Of a stretch of DNA of 64,000 bases, positions 1 to 8,022 are shown one piece after another (position 1 is the stretch's first letter; every line of letters starts with the position of its first letter). This DNA is from Parabacteroides sp900760525 (GTDB taxonomy: Bacteria; Bacteroidota; Bacteroidia; Bacteroidales; Tannerellaceae), in the NCBI RefSeq assembly GCF_049860805.1, contig NZ_CP187555.1, positions 868,001 to 932,000 of the forward strand. Reading direction: 5' to 3'. The notes beneath the pieces were generated by a model. The model saw only the letters and a program-made list of their open reading frames with translations. It had not been told where the DNA came from and made no database searches. Made by a program: the position numbers and the translations under genes.

Positions 1-2
1 TC

Positions 3-1067
3 GAACTTTTCAGCGTAGGAAAAGACTGGACCCCCGAAAGTGGCAAGCCCGGCGTTATCTGGGCGGCACAGCGGTTGCCGGACGACCAGGTGGCTATCAT
101 TCCGAACTGGAGTATTATAAAGGAAATCGATCTTGGCAAACCGGATCAGTTCAGGGCTTCGTCCAACTATATGCAGGAAGCAATCGACCGGGGTTGGTAC
201 GATCCTTCCGGCAAACATCCGTTTGTATGGCAGGAAGTATATGCCCCGACACCGCGCGAGTGGTCGACGAACCGTTTCTGGCTGTTCAATGAGACGTTTG
301 CTCCCGGGACGACCGGCATTCCCCGCCATACGACCGATCCGTTCAAGAACCTCGACCAATATACGCAGTATGTCGAACCGCTCGCCGCCTATCCGTTCTC
401 GATCGTCCCGGCAAAAAAGCTGACGGTACAGGATATCATGGCTTTCCAGCGTTCCACATTCGAAGGGACGATCTATGATAAAGAAAATGATGCCGCCTGG
501 TATTATGTCGGTCCTGACGGGAAGGCGGTGAAGAGCAAGCTGGCAACCCCGTTTCCTACCCGCGAAATGCAGAAACAGATGAAGACAACCCGTCGCCGTG
601 CGGTAGCCCGTATGGATGGCGAATATGGAATGGTGGCCCAGTTGCGTGGATGGCTTCCGCGTGAGATAGGGGGCGTCTATTGGGTGTTTGTCGATAATGC
701 TTATACATCTCCTTACTTCCCGGTTTTTACCGGCACGACCGCTATTCCGGAAGTCTATCGTACCTACGATCCGAATACCTACAGCGACCAGTCCGCCCGT
801 TGGGCTGTCGACTTTGTCGATAATATGCTTTATCTGAACTGGCAGGACGGAAAGAAAGATTTGCTGGCTGCCCGTGCCCCGATGGAAGAGTCGTTCTTCG
901 CACGCAATGCTGCGATCGAACAGGAATATATGGCTTTGCAGAAGAAGAATCCCAAAAAGGCGGCCGCTTTATTGAACAGCTATGCACAGGAATGTGCCGA
1001 CAGGATCATGCAGACATACCGGGAGCTCCGGAACCTGCTGCTGGTGAAATATACGAATAACAAATAA
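3..1067 (+). CDS. C69-family dipeptidase, 5' end outside window
   Basis: The reading frame is open from base 3, so the gene begins before the window; 354 residues are visible. They match the C-terminal two thirds of the peptidase C69 family (dipeptidase A type, Ntn-hydrolase fold), which in Bacteroidales is a secreted enzyme of roughly 550 residues that releases dipeptides. Recognisable stretches are VIWAAQRLPDDQV, STNRFWLF and LRGWLPREIGGVYWVFVDNA. The catalytic N-terminal cysteine and the signal peptide would lie in the missing part. The natural end KYTNNK and stop are intact, and the IS110 element begins within about 100 bp downstream without disrupting the gene. An internal TTG at 75 is not a start. 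Confidence 0.85.
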   Translation, partial: ELFSVGKDWTPESGKPGVIWAAQRLPDDQVAIIPNWSIIKEIDLGKPDQFRASSNYMQEAIDRGWYDPSGKHPFVWQEVYAPTPREWSTNRFWLFNETFAPGTTGIPRHTTDPFKNLDQYTQYVEPLAAYPFSIVPAKKLTVQDIMAFQRSTFEGTIYDKENDAAWYYVGPDGKAVKSKLATPFPTREMQKQMKTTRRRAVARMDGEYGMVAQLRGWLPREIGGVYWVFVDNAYTSPYFPVFTGTTAIPEVYRTYDPNTYSDQSARWAVDFVDNMLYLNWQDGKKDLLAARAPMEESFFARNAAIEQEYMALQKKNPKKAAALLNSYAQECADRIMQTYRELRNLLLVKYTNNK

Positions 1068-1176
1068 CTCCTCCGGGTACATCTATCCGGACCGAAGTTC
1101 TTGTAGTTATTGTAATCTATGTTCCCAACCAAATAAACGGAAAGATTTTAAAACAAATTAAGAATATTGCAAAAAT

Positions 1177-2175
1177 CTAAGCCGTTTGGTCGAAAGTTTG
1201 GTTCCTGACCAATGCACAGATTCGATGTATCAGTTTGTTTCTAATATTGTTTATAACTAAATTATGATGCTTCCCCTCTTCTCTTTTGCGCCTGTAATAT
1301 TCTCTTAATATTGGATCATGTATGGCAGCGGTTCGTGCCGCTTGGGTGAGTAGCGTGTTTAGTTTTTTATTGGCAAATCCACTTGTCTTGGCATTGCTTT
1401 TGACACTGGAGCCGGAGGTTCGTTGGAACGGTACCACTCCCGCATAGCAGGCCAGCTTGCGCGGATCGTCAAAACAGGTGAAGTTTTCGGTATAAACGAT
1501 CAAAGCAAGGGCGTTGACAAAAGCCACGCCTTTGATGGATGTAATACGCTCATAATTGTTTTTGATCTCCTCTTCACTGTTGATCAGATCCATTATTTCC
1601 TTTTCCACATCTTTTATTTCACGGTTCAAGTTATCCACTTGTGTCAGGCTATGTTGATATATGTAATCTGTTGCGTGATTCCCTTTTAGGACCGAATGGA
1701 GTTCTTTGGCATGTACCAATGCTTCATTTTTCATTTTCACCAATAAATCACGGAATGTGAAAAATGAGTGCAGCGCCCGGATGGTTTCCGTATTGGGGGT
1801 ATAGACCTTGGCCATATCCTCGAAACGGCAAGCGTATTGTGCGATCAGCAATGAATCCAATTTATCGTTTTTCCCGCGTTGCATGCCGCTGCTGTGTTTG
1901 ATCCTGTAAGGATGTTCCAGCCACAGTGTATAACCCTCGTGCGCGAGAGTGTTACTCAAACAAACGCTGTAAAGTCCCGTGTTCTCACCGCAAAAGAGCA
2001 TCTGATCTTTGCCTGTCTGCGGATAGCTATCACAAAGCCATGCCAACAGACTCTCATGTCCGGCAACATCATTACTGAACTCACGGTGGACACCTGAAGA
2101 TATGTTTTCTTTCTCTATCACACTTACATCTACTTTTTTCTTGGAGAAATCAATCCCGATAAATAATTTATTCAT
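1177..2175 (-). CDS. IS110-family transposase (DEDD recombinase)
   Basis: This 332-residue protein has the two-part layout of IS110 transposases. The N-terminal RuvC-like DEDD domain shows D9 in GIDFSKKKVDV, E64 in FCGENTG, and D104 and D107 in GKNDKLDSLLIAQYA. The C-terminal Transposase_20 domain shows SIKGVAFVNALAL, KLACYAGVVPF and the serine-containing RTSGSSVKSNAKTSG. The family moves a circular intermediate through a DEDD plus serine mechanism and is guided by a bridge RNA. The start is placed at MNKLFIGIDFS because the frame upstream (to 2250) has no family similarity. The longer non-coding flank is upstream of the gene, as in the IS110 subgroup. The frame is intact, so the element may be active. 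Confidence 0.93.
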   Translation of the reverse strand: MNKLFIGIDFSKKKVDVSVIEKENISSGVHREFSNDVAGHESLLAWLCDSYPQTGKDQMLFCGENTGLYSVCLSNTLAHEGYTLWLEHPYRIKHSSGMQRGKNDKLDSLLIAQYACRFEDMAKVYTPNTETIRALHSFFTFRDLLVKMKNEALVHAKELHSVLKGNHATDYIYQHSLTQVDNLNREIKDVEKEIMDLINSEEEIKNNYERITSIKGVAFVNALALIVYTENFTCFDDPRKLACYAGVVPFQRTSGSSVKSNAKTSGFANKKLNTLLTQAARTAAIHDPILREYYRRKREEGKHHNLVINNIRNKLIHRICALVRNQTFDQTA

Positions 2176-2199
2176 ACCTTTATATTGTTTTTGGATTAA

Positions 2200-2400
2200 C
2201 CGAAAGCAGGAATGGGCTACTACTCTAAATGATATCCTATTATATATCAATAATCTATTTAGTCTTTGCCTGCTTGACTAACGGAAGTCTGTTACAATAA
2301 CTAGTCTTTAAAGACTATCGTTTTCCATTAGTGTACTTCCGTTAGTCGGTTAATTTAGTTTCTTCATACAACAAAGATATAAATTAACCTCAGCTTCTTG
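2200..2400 (-). ncRNA. Candidate IS110 bridge RNA region
   Basis: Upstream of the transposase, reading the minus strand, lies a perfect 13-bp inverted repeat: GACTAACGGAAGT at 2276-2288 and ACTTCCGTTAGTC at 2335-2347. It encloses a 16-bp perfect palindrome, TAGTCTTTAAAGACTA, at 2302-2317. IS110-type elements are known to transcribe a structured bridge RNA from the non-coding end upstream of the transposase; its internal loops pair with target and donor DNA. Position and dyads fit that role, but the RNA limits and guide loops are inferred. Confidence 0.45.
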
Positions 2401-2439
2401 CTTTACGCAAACTTAGAGTACGGTTTTCCAAAATACCCG

Positions 2440-2539
2440 TTGGTCTAAATCGAAACAGTAGTGCATAAAATTTGGTTTTCTACCCCATCTATTTCAAATT
2501 ACTATTGCGGGTAATATTTTTTAAGAAACCCGCAATAGT
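2440..2539. repeat. Dispersed intergenic repeat, copy A
   Basis: This roughly 95-bp segment closely resembles 26086-26181. Shared blocks include AAATCGAAAC, TTTTCTACCCCATCTA, TCAAATTAC and GGGTAATATTTTTTAA. Copy A ends in a perfect 12-bp inverted repeat, ACTATTGCGGGT (2501-2512) and ACCCGCAATAGT (2528-2539), so it can form a strong hairpin. Between IS110 and the next gene (2540-2820) I see only a short dyad around CCCGCGCTTGACGCGGG and no convincing coding sequence. Confidence 0.6.
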
Positions 2540-2826
2540 ATAAAATGCTGGATGATAGACAAATATAAATATCGCTCTTTTAGGGGAGGTTGTTGTATGA
2601 TTTAACATTTCAAAAAGCCCGATTCGCCTTTTGGCAGGAGCGGGCTATCCTGTTCCCGCGCTTGACGCGGGATCGCAAAGAAACAGGCCTTATCCTCATG
2701 AATTATCGGGTGAACCCATTCCTTTCTGTATCCTGTGCAGCGTTTCTTTCTCCCAAAGCATCTTATCTATAAATAGGGATTATCGGACAATGGAGCTGTC
2801 CGGATGGTTAAAGTATATATAAATGC

Positions 2827-2856
2827 TTGGAAGCTATTTGGAAACAGCTATATTTG
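2827..2856 (+). promoter_or_regulatory. Bacteroidales-type promoter before the low-complexity secreted protein
   Basis: A TATATTTG box at 2849-2856 matches the -7 consensus TAnnTTTG, and TTGG at 2827-2830 sits 18 bp upstream in the -33 position. Transcription would begin near 2862 and leave a leader of about 100 nt before the start at 2966. Confidence 0.4.
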
Positions 2857-2965
2857 TGGATAAAATGGATAGTCTTTATTGAAGGGGCAAAAAGTGTAAT
2901 TAAACCAACCCCTGTGTGTTTAGTCTAAAAGAGTAGAAATATTATAAAGTAGAGGAGAAACGAAT

Positions 2966-4333
2966 ATGAAACCCATGAAATTAACATCTTTGATGGTGAT
3001 GCTTCTGGTAGGCTTCAGTGCCGCAGCCCAGGAGGAATTCTTTGATGATGTGTATTTCTCTTCCAGCAAAAAAGATAAAAAAGAAAAAACAGAAGAGAAG
3101 GTTATACAGCCTAAAGAGAATGCAGAACGTACGACAATGGCGTCTTCTTACAGTACCAGCAAAAGAAAAAGCGCTGTGTCTGATGAAGAACGTGATATTG
3201 ACGAGTATAACCGCCGCTATACGTCGGTCGATGTGGAAGAACCGTATGATGAAGATTCAGACGGTGAAGTCCTGGCAGAATATAACGACGATATGGATAA
3301 TGAAAAAGCGGTTGCTTCCGATTCTAAAAAAGAACGCCGTTCGGATACGGAATATACCGAGCGTATCATCCGTTACCATTCGCCGAGTAAAATTACCATT
3401 GCCGGAGCAGATCAGGTCGACTTGTATCTGAGCGATGGATATTATGGCTATGGTTACGATACGGATTATTCCGATGGCAACACTAATGTAAGTGTCAATG
3501 TGAACATCGGCAATGGTTGGGGTGGTTACTATGATCCGTGGTACAGCGGCTGGTATGGCGGCTGGTACGGCGGTTGGTATGATCCTTGGATCTACAGCCC
3601 GGCCCGCTATTGGGGCTACGGCCCGTCCTTCGGCTTCGGCTGGGGTTGGGGTGGCTTCTACGCCGGCTACTGGGGCCCGTCCTGGGGCTGGGGACCCGGT
3701 TATTGGGGCGGTGGCTACTGGGGCGGCTCTTGGGGGCATCATCACCATCATTATGTTTCACCGTATAGACATAATTACGTAGGATCGCGAACTTCCGTGG
3801 GGCGTCGTTCGTATGCAAGTGCAAACGGAAATAGAGTTTCACGTGCTTCGGCCGGTAGTCGGACTTCTGTGAGCCGTGGAAGTGCAACCTCTTTGCGAAA
3901 TAGTAGCAGTACGGGACGTGTTCGTTCGTCGGAAGGAATTCGGAGTCGTACAAGTTCCGGTGTAAATGGTCGTACAAATACGGGGGTAAGAAGTCGTACA
4001 AGTTTAGGAACTTCCGCACGCACATCTTCTACAACACGTTCGTCGGCTGTGACAGGAGGACGTACACGGATTTCTCGTGAAAGTGCCGTTGGTTCGGATG
4101 TTTCCCGTTCTTCGAATCGCCAATATACGGCACCGGCAAGAAGTAGTAGTTCTTCCCGTTCTTATAATAATTATAGTGGAAGTTCTCAACGCAGTAGTAG
4201 CTCTTTTTCTCCTTCAAGAAGTAGTAGCGGCAGCCGGAGTTCATTTGGAACATCTTCATTAGGAGGCTCCCGTTCATCAGGAGGTAGTGGCGGCGGAGGA
4301 AGCCGTTCCAGTGGTGGTGGACGCAGCAGATAG
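2966..4333 (+). CDS. Secreted low-complexity protein, Gly/Tyr/Trp-rich then Ser/Arg-rich
   Basis: This 455-residue protein has a clear signal peptide (MKLTSLMVMLLVGFSAAAQ). A charged Lys/Glu/Asp-rich segment follows to about residue 150. Next comes a Gly-Tyr-Trp-rich core (about 160-265) with repeated GWYGGWY and WGWGPGYWGG motifs, ending in a HHHHH run. The tail (about 270-455) is Ser/Arg/Gly-rich with many RSRTS and SRSS units. I recognise no enzyme family. Similar composition is seen in uncharacterised Bacteroidetes exported proteins. The basic tail and aromatic core could suit surface assembly or polymer binding, but that is speculation. It is followed by a hairpin and then a porin gene on the same strand. 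Confidence 0.75.
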   Translation: MKPMKLTSLMVMLLVGFSAAAQEEFFDDVYFSSSKKDKKEKTEEKVIQPKENAERTTMASSYSTSKRKSAVSDEERDIDEYNRRYTSVDVEEPYDEDSDGEVLAEYNDDMDNEKAVASDSKKERRSDTEYTERIIRYHSPSKITIAGADQVDLYLSDGYYGYGYDTDYSDGNTNVSVNVNIGNGWGGYYDPWYSGWYGGWYGGWYDPWIYSPARYWGYGPSFGFGWGWGGFYAGYWGPSWGWGPGYWGGGYWGGSWGHHHHHYVSPYRHNYVGSRTSVGRRSYASANGNRVSRASAGSRTSVSRGSATSLRNSSSTGRVRSSEGIRSRTSSGVNGRTNTGVRSRTSLGTSARTSSTTRSSAVTGGRTRISRESAVGSDVSRSSNRQYTAPARSSSSSRSYNNYSGSSQRSSSSFSPSRSSSGSRSSFGTSSLGGSRSSGGSGGGGSRSSGGGRSR

Positions 4334-4361
4334 AAATAATTTTTGAGAGAGTCATATAATT

Positions 4362-4394
4362 AAGGACACGCGAGTCGTGTCCTTGCTTTATTAA
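4362..4394 (+). terminator. Hairpin between secreted protein and porin genes
   Basis: AAGGACACG (4362-4370) and CGTGTCCTT (4376-4384) form a perfect 9-bp stem with a 5-nt loop, followed by GCTTTATT. The T-tract is weak, so termination may be partial before the porin gene at 4417. Confidence 0.55.
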
Positions 4395-4416
4395 GATATT
4401 AGAAATAAGAGAGACA

Positions 4417-6108
4417 ATGAAGAAGGTGATTTGTTTATGTGCATCAGCATTACTTTTGGGTAGTGGCTCTATATTCGCACAAGGTGAAATGGATGCTTAT
4501 AAGTTCTCACAATATGATTTGAACGGAACGGCTCGTTATTTGTCTATGGGTGGAGCTTTTGGGGCATTGGGTGGTGATATCTCGGCTATGAGAACCAATC
4601 CTGCTGGTTTGGCCATATATAGAAGTTCCGAAATCGTAACGACGGTTAGTTTATCTTCTATCCAAACAAAAACGGATTGGTTGGGGGTCGGAATGGATGA
4701 TAAGAAAACCCGATTTAATTTTGATAATATAGCTTATGTAGGTTATTTCCCAACTGGAAATGATGAAGGTGTGATCGGATGGAACGTCGGTTTTTCTTAT
4801 AACCGTGTGAAAAATTTTAATCGTCAATACAGAATGGGCCGGGGAGCCGGAGGTTATTCTATTTCTGATTATTTGGCTGGTTATGCAAATCTGGGAATTG
4901 ATCCTACAACCGAAAAAGGACTGACCGGTAATGATCTTTGGTCGACAGATTCATATAATCCGTATCTATCTCAAGATTGGTTGCCTACTTTGGCTTATAA
5001 TGGAGGTTTGATTGATACAGATAATAAGAGCCAACCGGGAACTTTCCATTCTACTTTTGGTTATTGGGATGAAAACGAATGGCAACCTTTAGAGGTGCAA
5101 TCTGCTGATATGTTCGTCTCTGAGAAGGGTGCTATAGATAAATATGATTTTTCGTTTGCTACGAATATTTCAAACCGTTTCTTTATCGGTGCTACTGTAT
5201 CTGTGACAGATATCGATTATAGCGCAACTTCTCTTTATGATGAGGATTTTGGATATTTCAATGCGGAAGCAGAAAAAGATAAATTCAGAGATCAGCTTTA
5301 TTGGAATAATTATTCTTCATTAAATGGAACAGGCTATTCATTTAATTTAGGTCTGATCGCTCGACCGACCGACTTTTTACGTTTGGGAGTTGCCTATAAT
5401 TCTCCTACCTGGTATAAGATGACGAATTACTACAGTGCAGAGGCTCGCGCTTATGTATATGATTATTATACAGGAGGTATACAGAATCCGATAGATCCGA
5501 GCAATCCGGATATGTCTCGGAATGCTGAAACACCAACGGATTTTTATACTGAATATCGTCTTCGTACACCAGATAAATGGATATTCAGTGCTGCTGCCAT
5601 TTTAGGACAAAACGCTCTTATTAGTGTTGATTACGAATTGACGAATTATAAATCGATGCGTTTGCAGGATCGGGACGGATATGATCAGGAAGGAGATAAT
5701 AATGTTATTAAAGAGGACTTTCGTTCCAGTGGCATGTTGAAAGTCGGAGCAGAATATAAGGTTACTCCTCAATTTGCAATTCGTGTGGGAGGCGCTTGGC
5801 AAAATAGCCCAGTTCAGGAACACATGAAATATAGTGAAACAGGAACTATTGTGGAAGTACGCCCTGCGGGAACACGTACTGCTTATACGGTAGACCATCA
5901 TGTAAACTATTATACAGTTGGCCTGGGATATCGCTTTACTCCTAATTTTTATGTGGATTTAGCTTGTGTATATCGGATGCAGAAAGAAGAAGTTTATCCA
6001 TTCCCGCATCTTATTGATGGCGATGGAAATGTTCTGGTTGAATCCGTTCCCGCAACATTAAAAACAAACACAACGAAGGTGGCTCTCACGTTAGGCTACA
6101 AATTCTAA
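4417..6108 (+). CDS. Outer-membrane transport protein, OmpP1/FadL/TodX family
   Basis: This 563-residue protein has a signal peptide ending in SGSIFAQ. A typical FadL-family N-terminal block follows: GTARYLSMGGAFGALGGD, then ISAMRTNPAGLAIY, the hatch region before the beta-barrel. The rest alternates aromatic-rich strands and ends in VALTLGYKF, with the terminal phenylalanine expected for barrel insertion. FadL proteins pass hydrophobic molecules such as fatty acids across the outer membrane; the substrate here is unknown. Bacteroidales members of this length are common. A strong terminator follows directly, so it is the last gene of its transcript. Confidence 0.85.
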   Translation: MKKVICLCASALLLGSGSIFAQGEMDAYKFSQYDLNGTARYLSMGGAFGALGGDISAMRTNPAGLAIYRSSEIVTTVSLSSIQTKTDWLGVGMDDKKTRFNFDNIAYVGYFPTGNDEGVIGWNVGFSYNRVKNFNRQYRMGRGAGGYSISDYLAGYANLGIDPTTEKGLTGNDLWSTDSYNPYLSQDWLPTLAYNGGLIDTDNKSQPGTFHSTFGYWDENEWQPLEVQSADMFVSEKGAIDKYDFSFATNISNRFFIGATVSVTDIDYSATSLYDEDFGYFNAEAEKDKFRDQLYWNNYSSLNGTGYSFNLGLIARPTDFLRLGVAYNSPTWYKMTNYYSAEARAYVYDYYTGGIQNPIDPSNPDMSRNAETPTDFYTEYRLRTPDKWIFSAAAILGQNALISVDYELTNYKSMRLQDRDGYDQEGDNNVIKEDFRSSGMLKVGAEYKVTPQFAIRVGGAWQNSPVQEHMKYSETGTIVEVRPAGTRTAYTVDHHVNYYTVGLGYRFTPNFYVDLACVYRMQKEEVYPFPHLIDGDGNVLVESVPATLKTNTTKVALTLGYKF

Positions 6109-6126
6109 AAATCATAGTTTGTTCTT

Positions 6127-6174
6127 AAAAGCCCCCTGTTCGTACATAAAACGTACGGTCAGGGGGCTTTTTTG
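6127..6174 (+). terminator. Rho-independent terminator after porin gene
   Basis: AAAAGCCCCCTG (6127-6138) pairs with CAGGGGGCTTTT (6160-6171). An inner dyad, CGTAC and GTACG, lies within the loop, and a T-run follows. This is a strong GC-rich stem. Confidence 0.9.
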
Positions 6175-6322
6175 TTCAAAAATAAAGGAAATGTTTGCCT
6201 GTTTAAAATACTTTTCGTTCTTTTGTCTTTGTAAATATAAATAATATTATTGTCTAACAATTTTAAACATCGTTGCCTATAGCATAAACATTACTCAAGA
6301 AAAAACTAAAAATATAGAAGTA

Positions 6323-6916
6323 ATGAAGACTTTAAGAATGATGACTGACGAAGAGTTGGTCGTTCTTTATGCAGAAGGTAATAATGCTGCTTTCGATGTA
6401 TTATTGAATCGTTATAAAAGTAGCATACACTCCTACATTTACTTTATAGTTCGTAACAAAGATCTCACAGAGGATATCTTTCAGGAGACTTTTGTCAAGG
6501 TGATTATGACTATTAAACAAGGCCGTTATACCGAAAACGGTAAGTTTAAAGCATGGATTACCCGCATTGCCCATAACCTGATTATCGATAACTTCCGTCA
6601 GGAACGTAGTGAAAATACGGTTTCCAACGATGAGGTGGAAGTGGATCTTTTCAATAATATCAAACTTTGCGACGGTACGATCGAGGATAATATCGTACGC
6701 CGTCAGGTATTGTCTGATGTGAAAAAACTGGTGAAACATCTTCCGGACAGCCAGCGCGAAGTATTGGAAATGCGTTATTATCAAGATCTCAGCTTTAAAG
6801 AAATTGCCGATATTACCGGTGTGAGCATCAATACGGCTCTGGGACGTATGCGCTACGCGATCCTGAATATGCGCCGCATGGCCGAAGAAAACAGTATCGA
6901 GCTGTCGATGGCTTGA
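6323..6916 (+). CDS. RNA polymerase sigma factor, ECF/RpoE type
   Basis: This 197-residue protein contains sigma region 2 (about 25-95, with DLTEDIFQETFVKV and FKAWITRIAHNLIIDNFR) and region 4 (about 130-185, with LPDSQREVLEMRYYQDLSFKEIA and a helix-turn-helix INTALGRMRYAILNMR). It lacks regions 1 and 3, as ECF-group factors do. No FecR-like anti-sigma gene is adjacent, unlike the two sigma genes further on. A small conserved ORF and rpe follow on the same strand. Targets cannot be told from the sequence. Confidence 0.9.
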   Translation: MKTLRMMTDEELVVLYAEGNNAAFDVLLNRYKSSIHSYIYFIVRNKDLTEDIFQETFVKVIMTIKQGRYTENGKFKAWITRIAHNLIIDNFRQERSENTVSNDEVEVDLFNNIKLCDGTIEDNIVRRQVLSDVKKLVKHLPDSQREVLEMRYYQDLSFKEIADITGVSINTALGRMRYAILNMRRMAEENSIELSMA

Positions 6917-7013
6917 TAATAAAAATTGAAGATTGAAAATTTATTTTCTTGTCATACAATAAGGAGATAGCCTGCCCGTTTTATTATCAAACAAGAAAAA
7001 AAACGAGTTGCCT

Positions 7014-7190
7014 ATGAAGAGACTTTCTACTCAATGTATGAATGAAATAGAAAATAAAACAAACAGAAACCGGAAAGAAAGGAAAACAACGCCGCGTCGG
7101 CAAACACTTGATTTCCTTACTCAATTTGCGAGGGTTTATCATTCAGAACCCGCTTTACGCACGGAACTCTGTAGTTTAGTAATGAACTGA
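7014..7190 (+). CDS. Small conserved-looking protein, unknown function
   Basis: This is a 58-residue ORF from the ATG at 7014; an in-frame TTG at 7008 is less likely. The first 30 residues are basic and polar. The C-terminal half, RQTLDFLTQFARVYHSEP followed by ALRTELCSLVMN, looks like a folded amphipathic helix pair. It lies 97 bp after the sigma gene and 28 bp before rpe. I believe similar small ORFs follow this sigma factor in other Bacteroidales, from memory only. A role tied to the sigma factor is possible but unproven. Confidence 0.55.
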   Translation: MKRLSTQCMNEIENKTNRNRKERKTTPRRQTLDFLTQFARVYHSEPALRTELCSLVMN

Positions 7191-7218
7191 CATCGTCTTG
7201 CAGAAAAGCAAAAAGAGT

Positions 7219-7869
7219 ATGAAACATAAAATAGCTCCTTCTCTGTTAGCTGCTGATTTTCTGAACCTGCAGCGGGAAGTGGAAATGATAAACGAGAGTG
7301 ATGCCGATTGGTTGCATCTGGACATAATGGACGGTGTGTTCGTCCCTAATATATCGTTTGGTTTTCCGGTTCTGGAAGCGTTGAAACCGATCTGCAGGAA
7401 ACCGATGGATGTACATCTGATGATCGTGGAGCCGCAAAAGTTCATTCCGGAAGTGGCGGCTACGGGCGCTTATATGATGAATGTGCATTATGAGGCTTGT
7501 ACGCATCTGCACCGTACGGTGGCAGCGATCAAAGAGGCGGGGATGAAAGCGGCTGTTACATTGAATCCGCATACGCCGATTTCTCTGTTGGAAGATATTT
7601 TGCAGGACTTGGATATGGTATTGCTCATGTCGGTAAATCCGGGTTATGGAGGGCAAAAGTTTATTGAACATTCGATAGATAAAACAGCTCGTCTGAAAGA
7701 TATGATTCTGGCAAAAGGGTTGAATACCTTGATCGAAGTCGATGGAGGTGTCAATATGCAGACGGCGAAACCTTTGCTTGAGGTGGGTGCGGACGTGCTG
7801 GTCGCCGGTAGTTTTGTCTTCCGTTCCCCTGATCCGTTGAAGACGATCCGGGAACTGAAAGAATTATAA
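7219..7869 (+). CDS. rpe: Ribulose-phosphate 3-epimerase
   Basis: This 216-residue TIM-barrel enzyme interconverts ribulose 5-phosphate and xylulose 5-phosphate in the pentose phosphate pathway. Family signatures are IAPSLLAADF at the start, WLHLDIMDGVFVPNIS (metal-binding His and Asp), MDVHLMI, MSVNPGYGGQKF and the phosphate-binding IEVDGGVN and ADVLVAGSFVF. The start is placed at ATG 7219, giving MKHKIAPSLL; the in-frame TTG at 7198 would add seven residues with no family match. Length is normal. Confidence 0.97.
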   Translation: MKHKIAPSLLAADFLNLQREVEMINESDADWLHLDIMDGVFVPNISFGFPVLEALKPICRKPMDVHLMIVEPQKFIPEVAATGAYMMNVHYEACTHLHRTVAAIKEAGMKAAVTLNPHTPISLLEDILQDLDMVLLMSVNPGYGGQKFIEHSIDKTARLKDMILAKGLNTLIEVDGGVNMQTAKPLLEVGADVLVAGSFVFRSPDPLKTIRELKEL

Positions 7870-7877
7870 TGTCGACT

Positions 7878-7960
7878 CGTAGGGGCGGGGGTCTACTCCG
7901 CCTAATCACAAATCGTACCTTTATTGGATGCGATGGGCAGAGCAGAGCCCTGCCCCTACG
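7878..7960. repeat. Imperfect inverted repeat between rpe and comEC
   Basis: CGTAGGGGCGGGG (7878-7890) and CCCTGCCCCTACG (7948-7960) are inverted near-copies, 57 bp apart. They resemble small GC-rich palindromic repeats scattered between genes in Bacteroidales. It probably ends the rpe transcript or is a remnant of a small mobile repeat. Confidence 0.5.
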
Positions 7961-8022
7961 GAATGACGTCCTTTTTTCAATACCGATCAAGCCTTAAACC
8001 AACCATTTCAAAACCTTACATT

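Larger units (their letters stand above)
1100..2440 (-). mobile_element. IS110-family insertion sequence (approximate limits)
   Basis: The element consists of one transposase gene and a non-coding end of about 250 bp upstream of it. IS110 elements lack clear terminal inverted repeats and make little or no target duplication, so exact ends cannot be read here. The limits given are the space between the C69 dipeptidase stop (1067) and the start of a dispersed repeat near 2440. A second copy elsewhere in the genome, or an empty site, would fix them. Confidence 0.55.

Noticed and set aside
2590..2822. Two overlapping short frames of about 60 codons after the IS110 element
   Set aside because: Composition and lack of similarity suggest chance; the region overlaps short dyads and leads to a promoter.
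3257..4025. Long antisense open frames opposite the low-complexity secreted protein
   Set aside because: They mirror the Gly/Ser/Arg-rich repeats of the plus-strand gene, which has a signal peptide and proper context.
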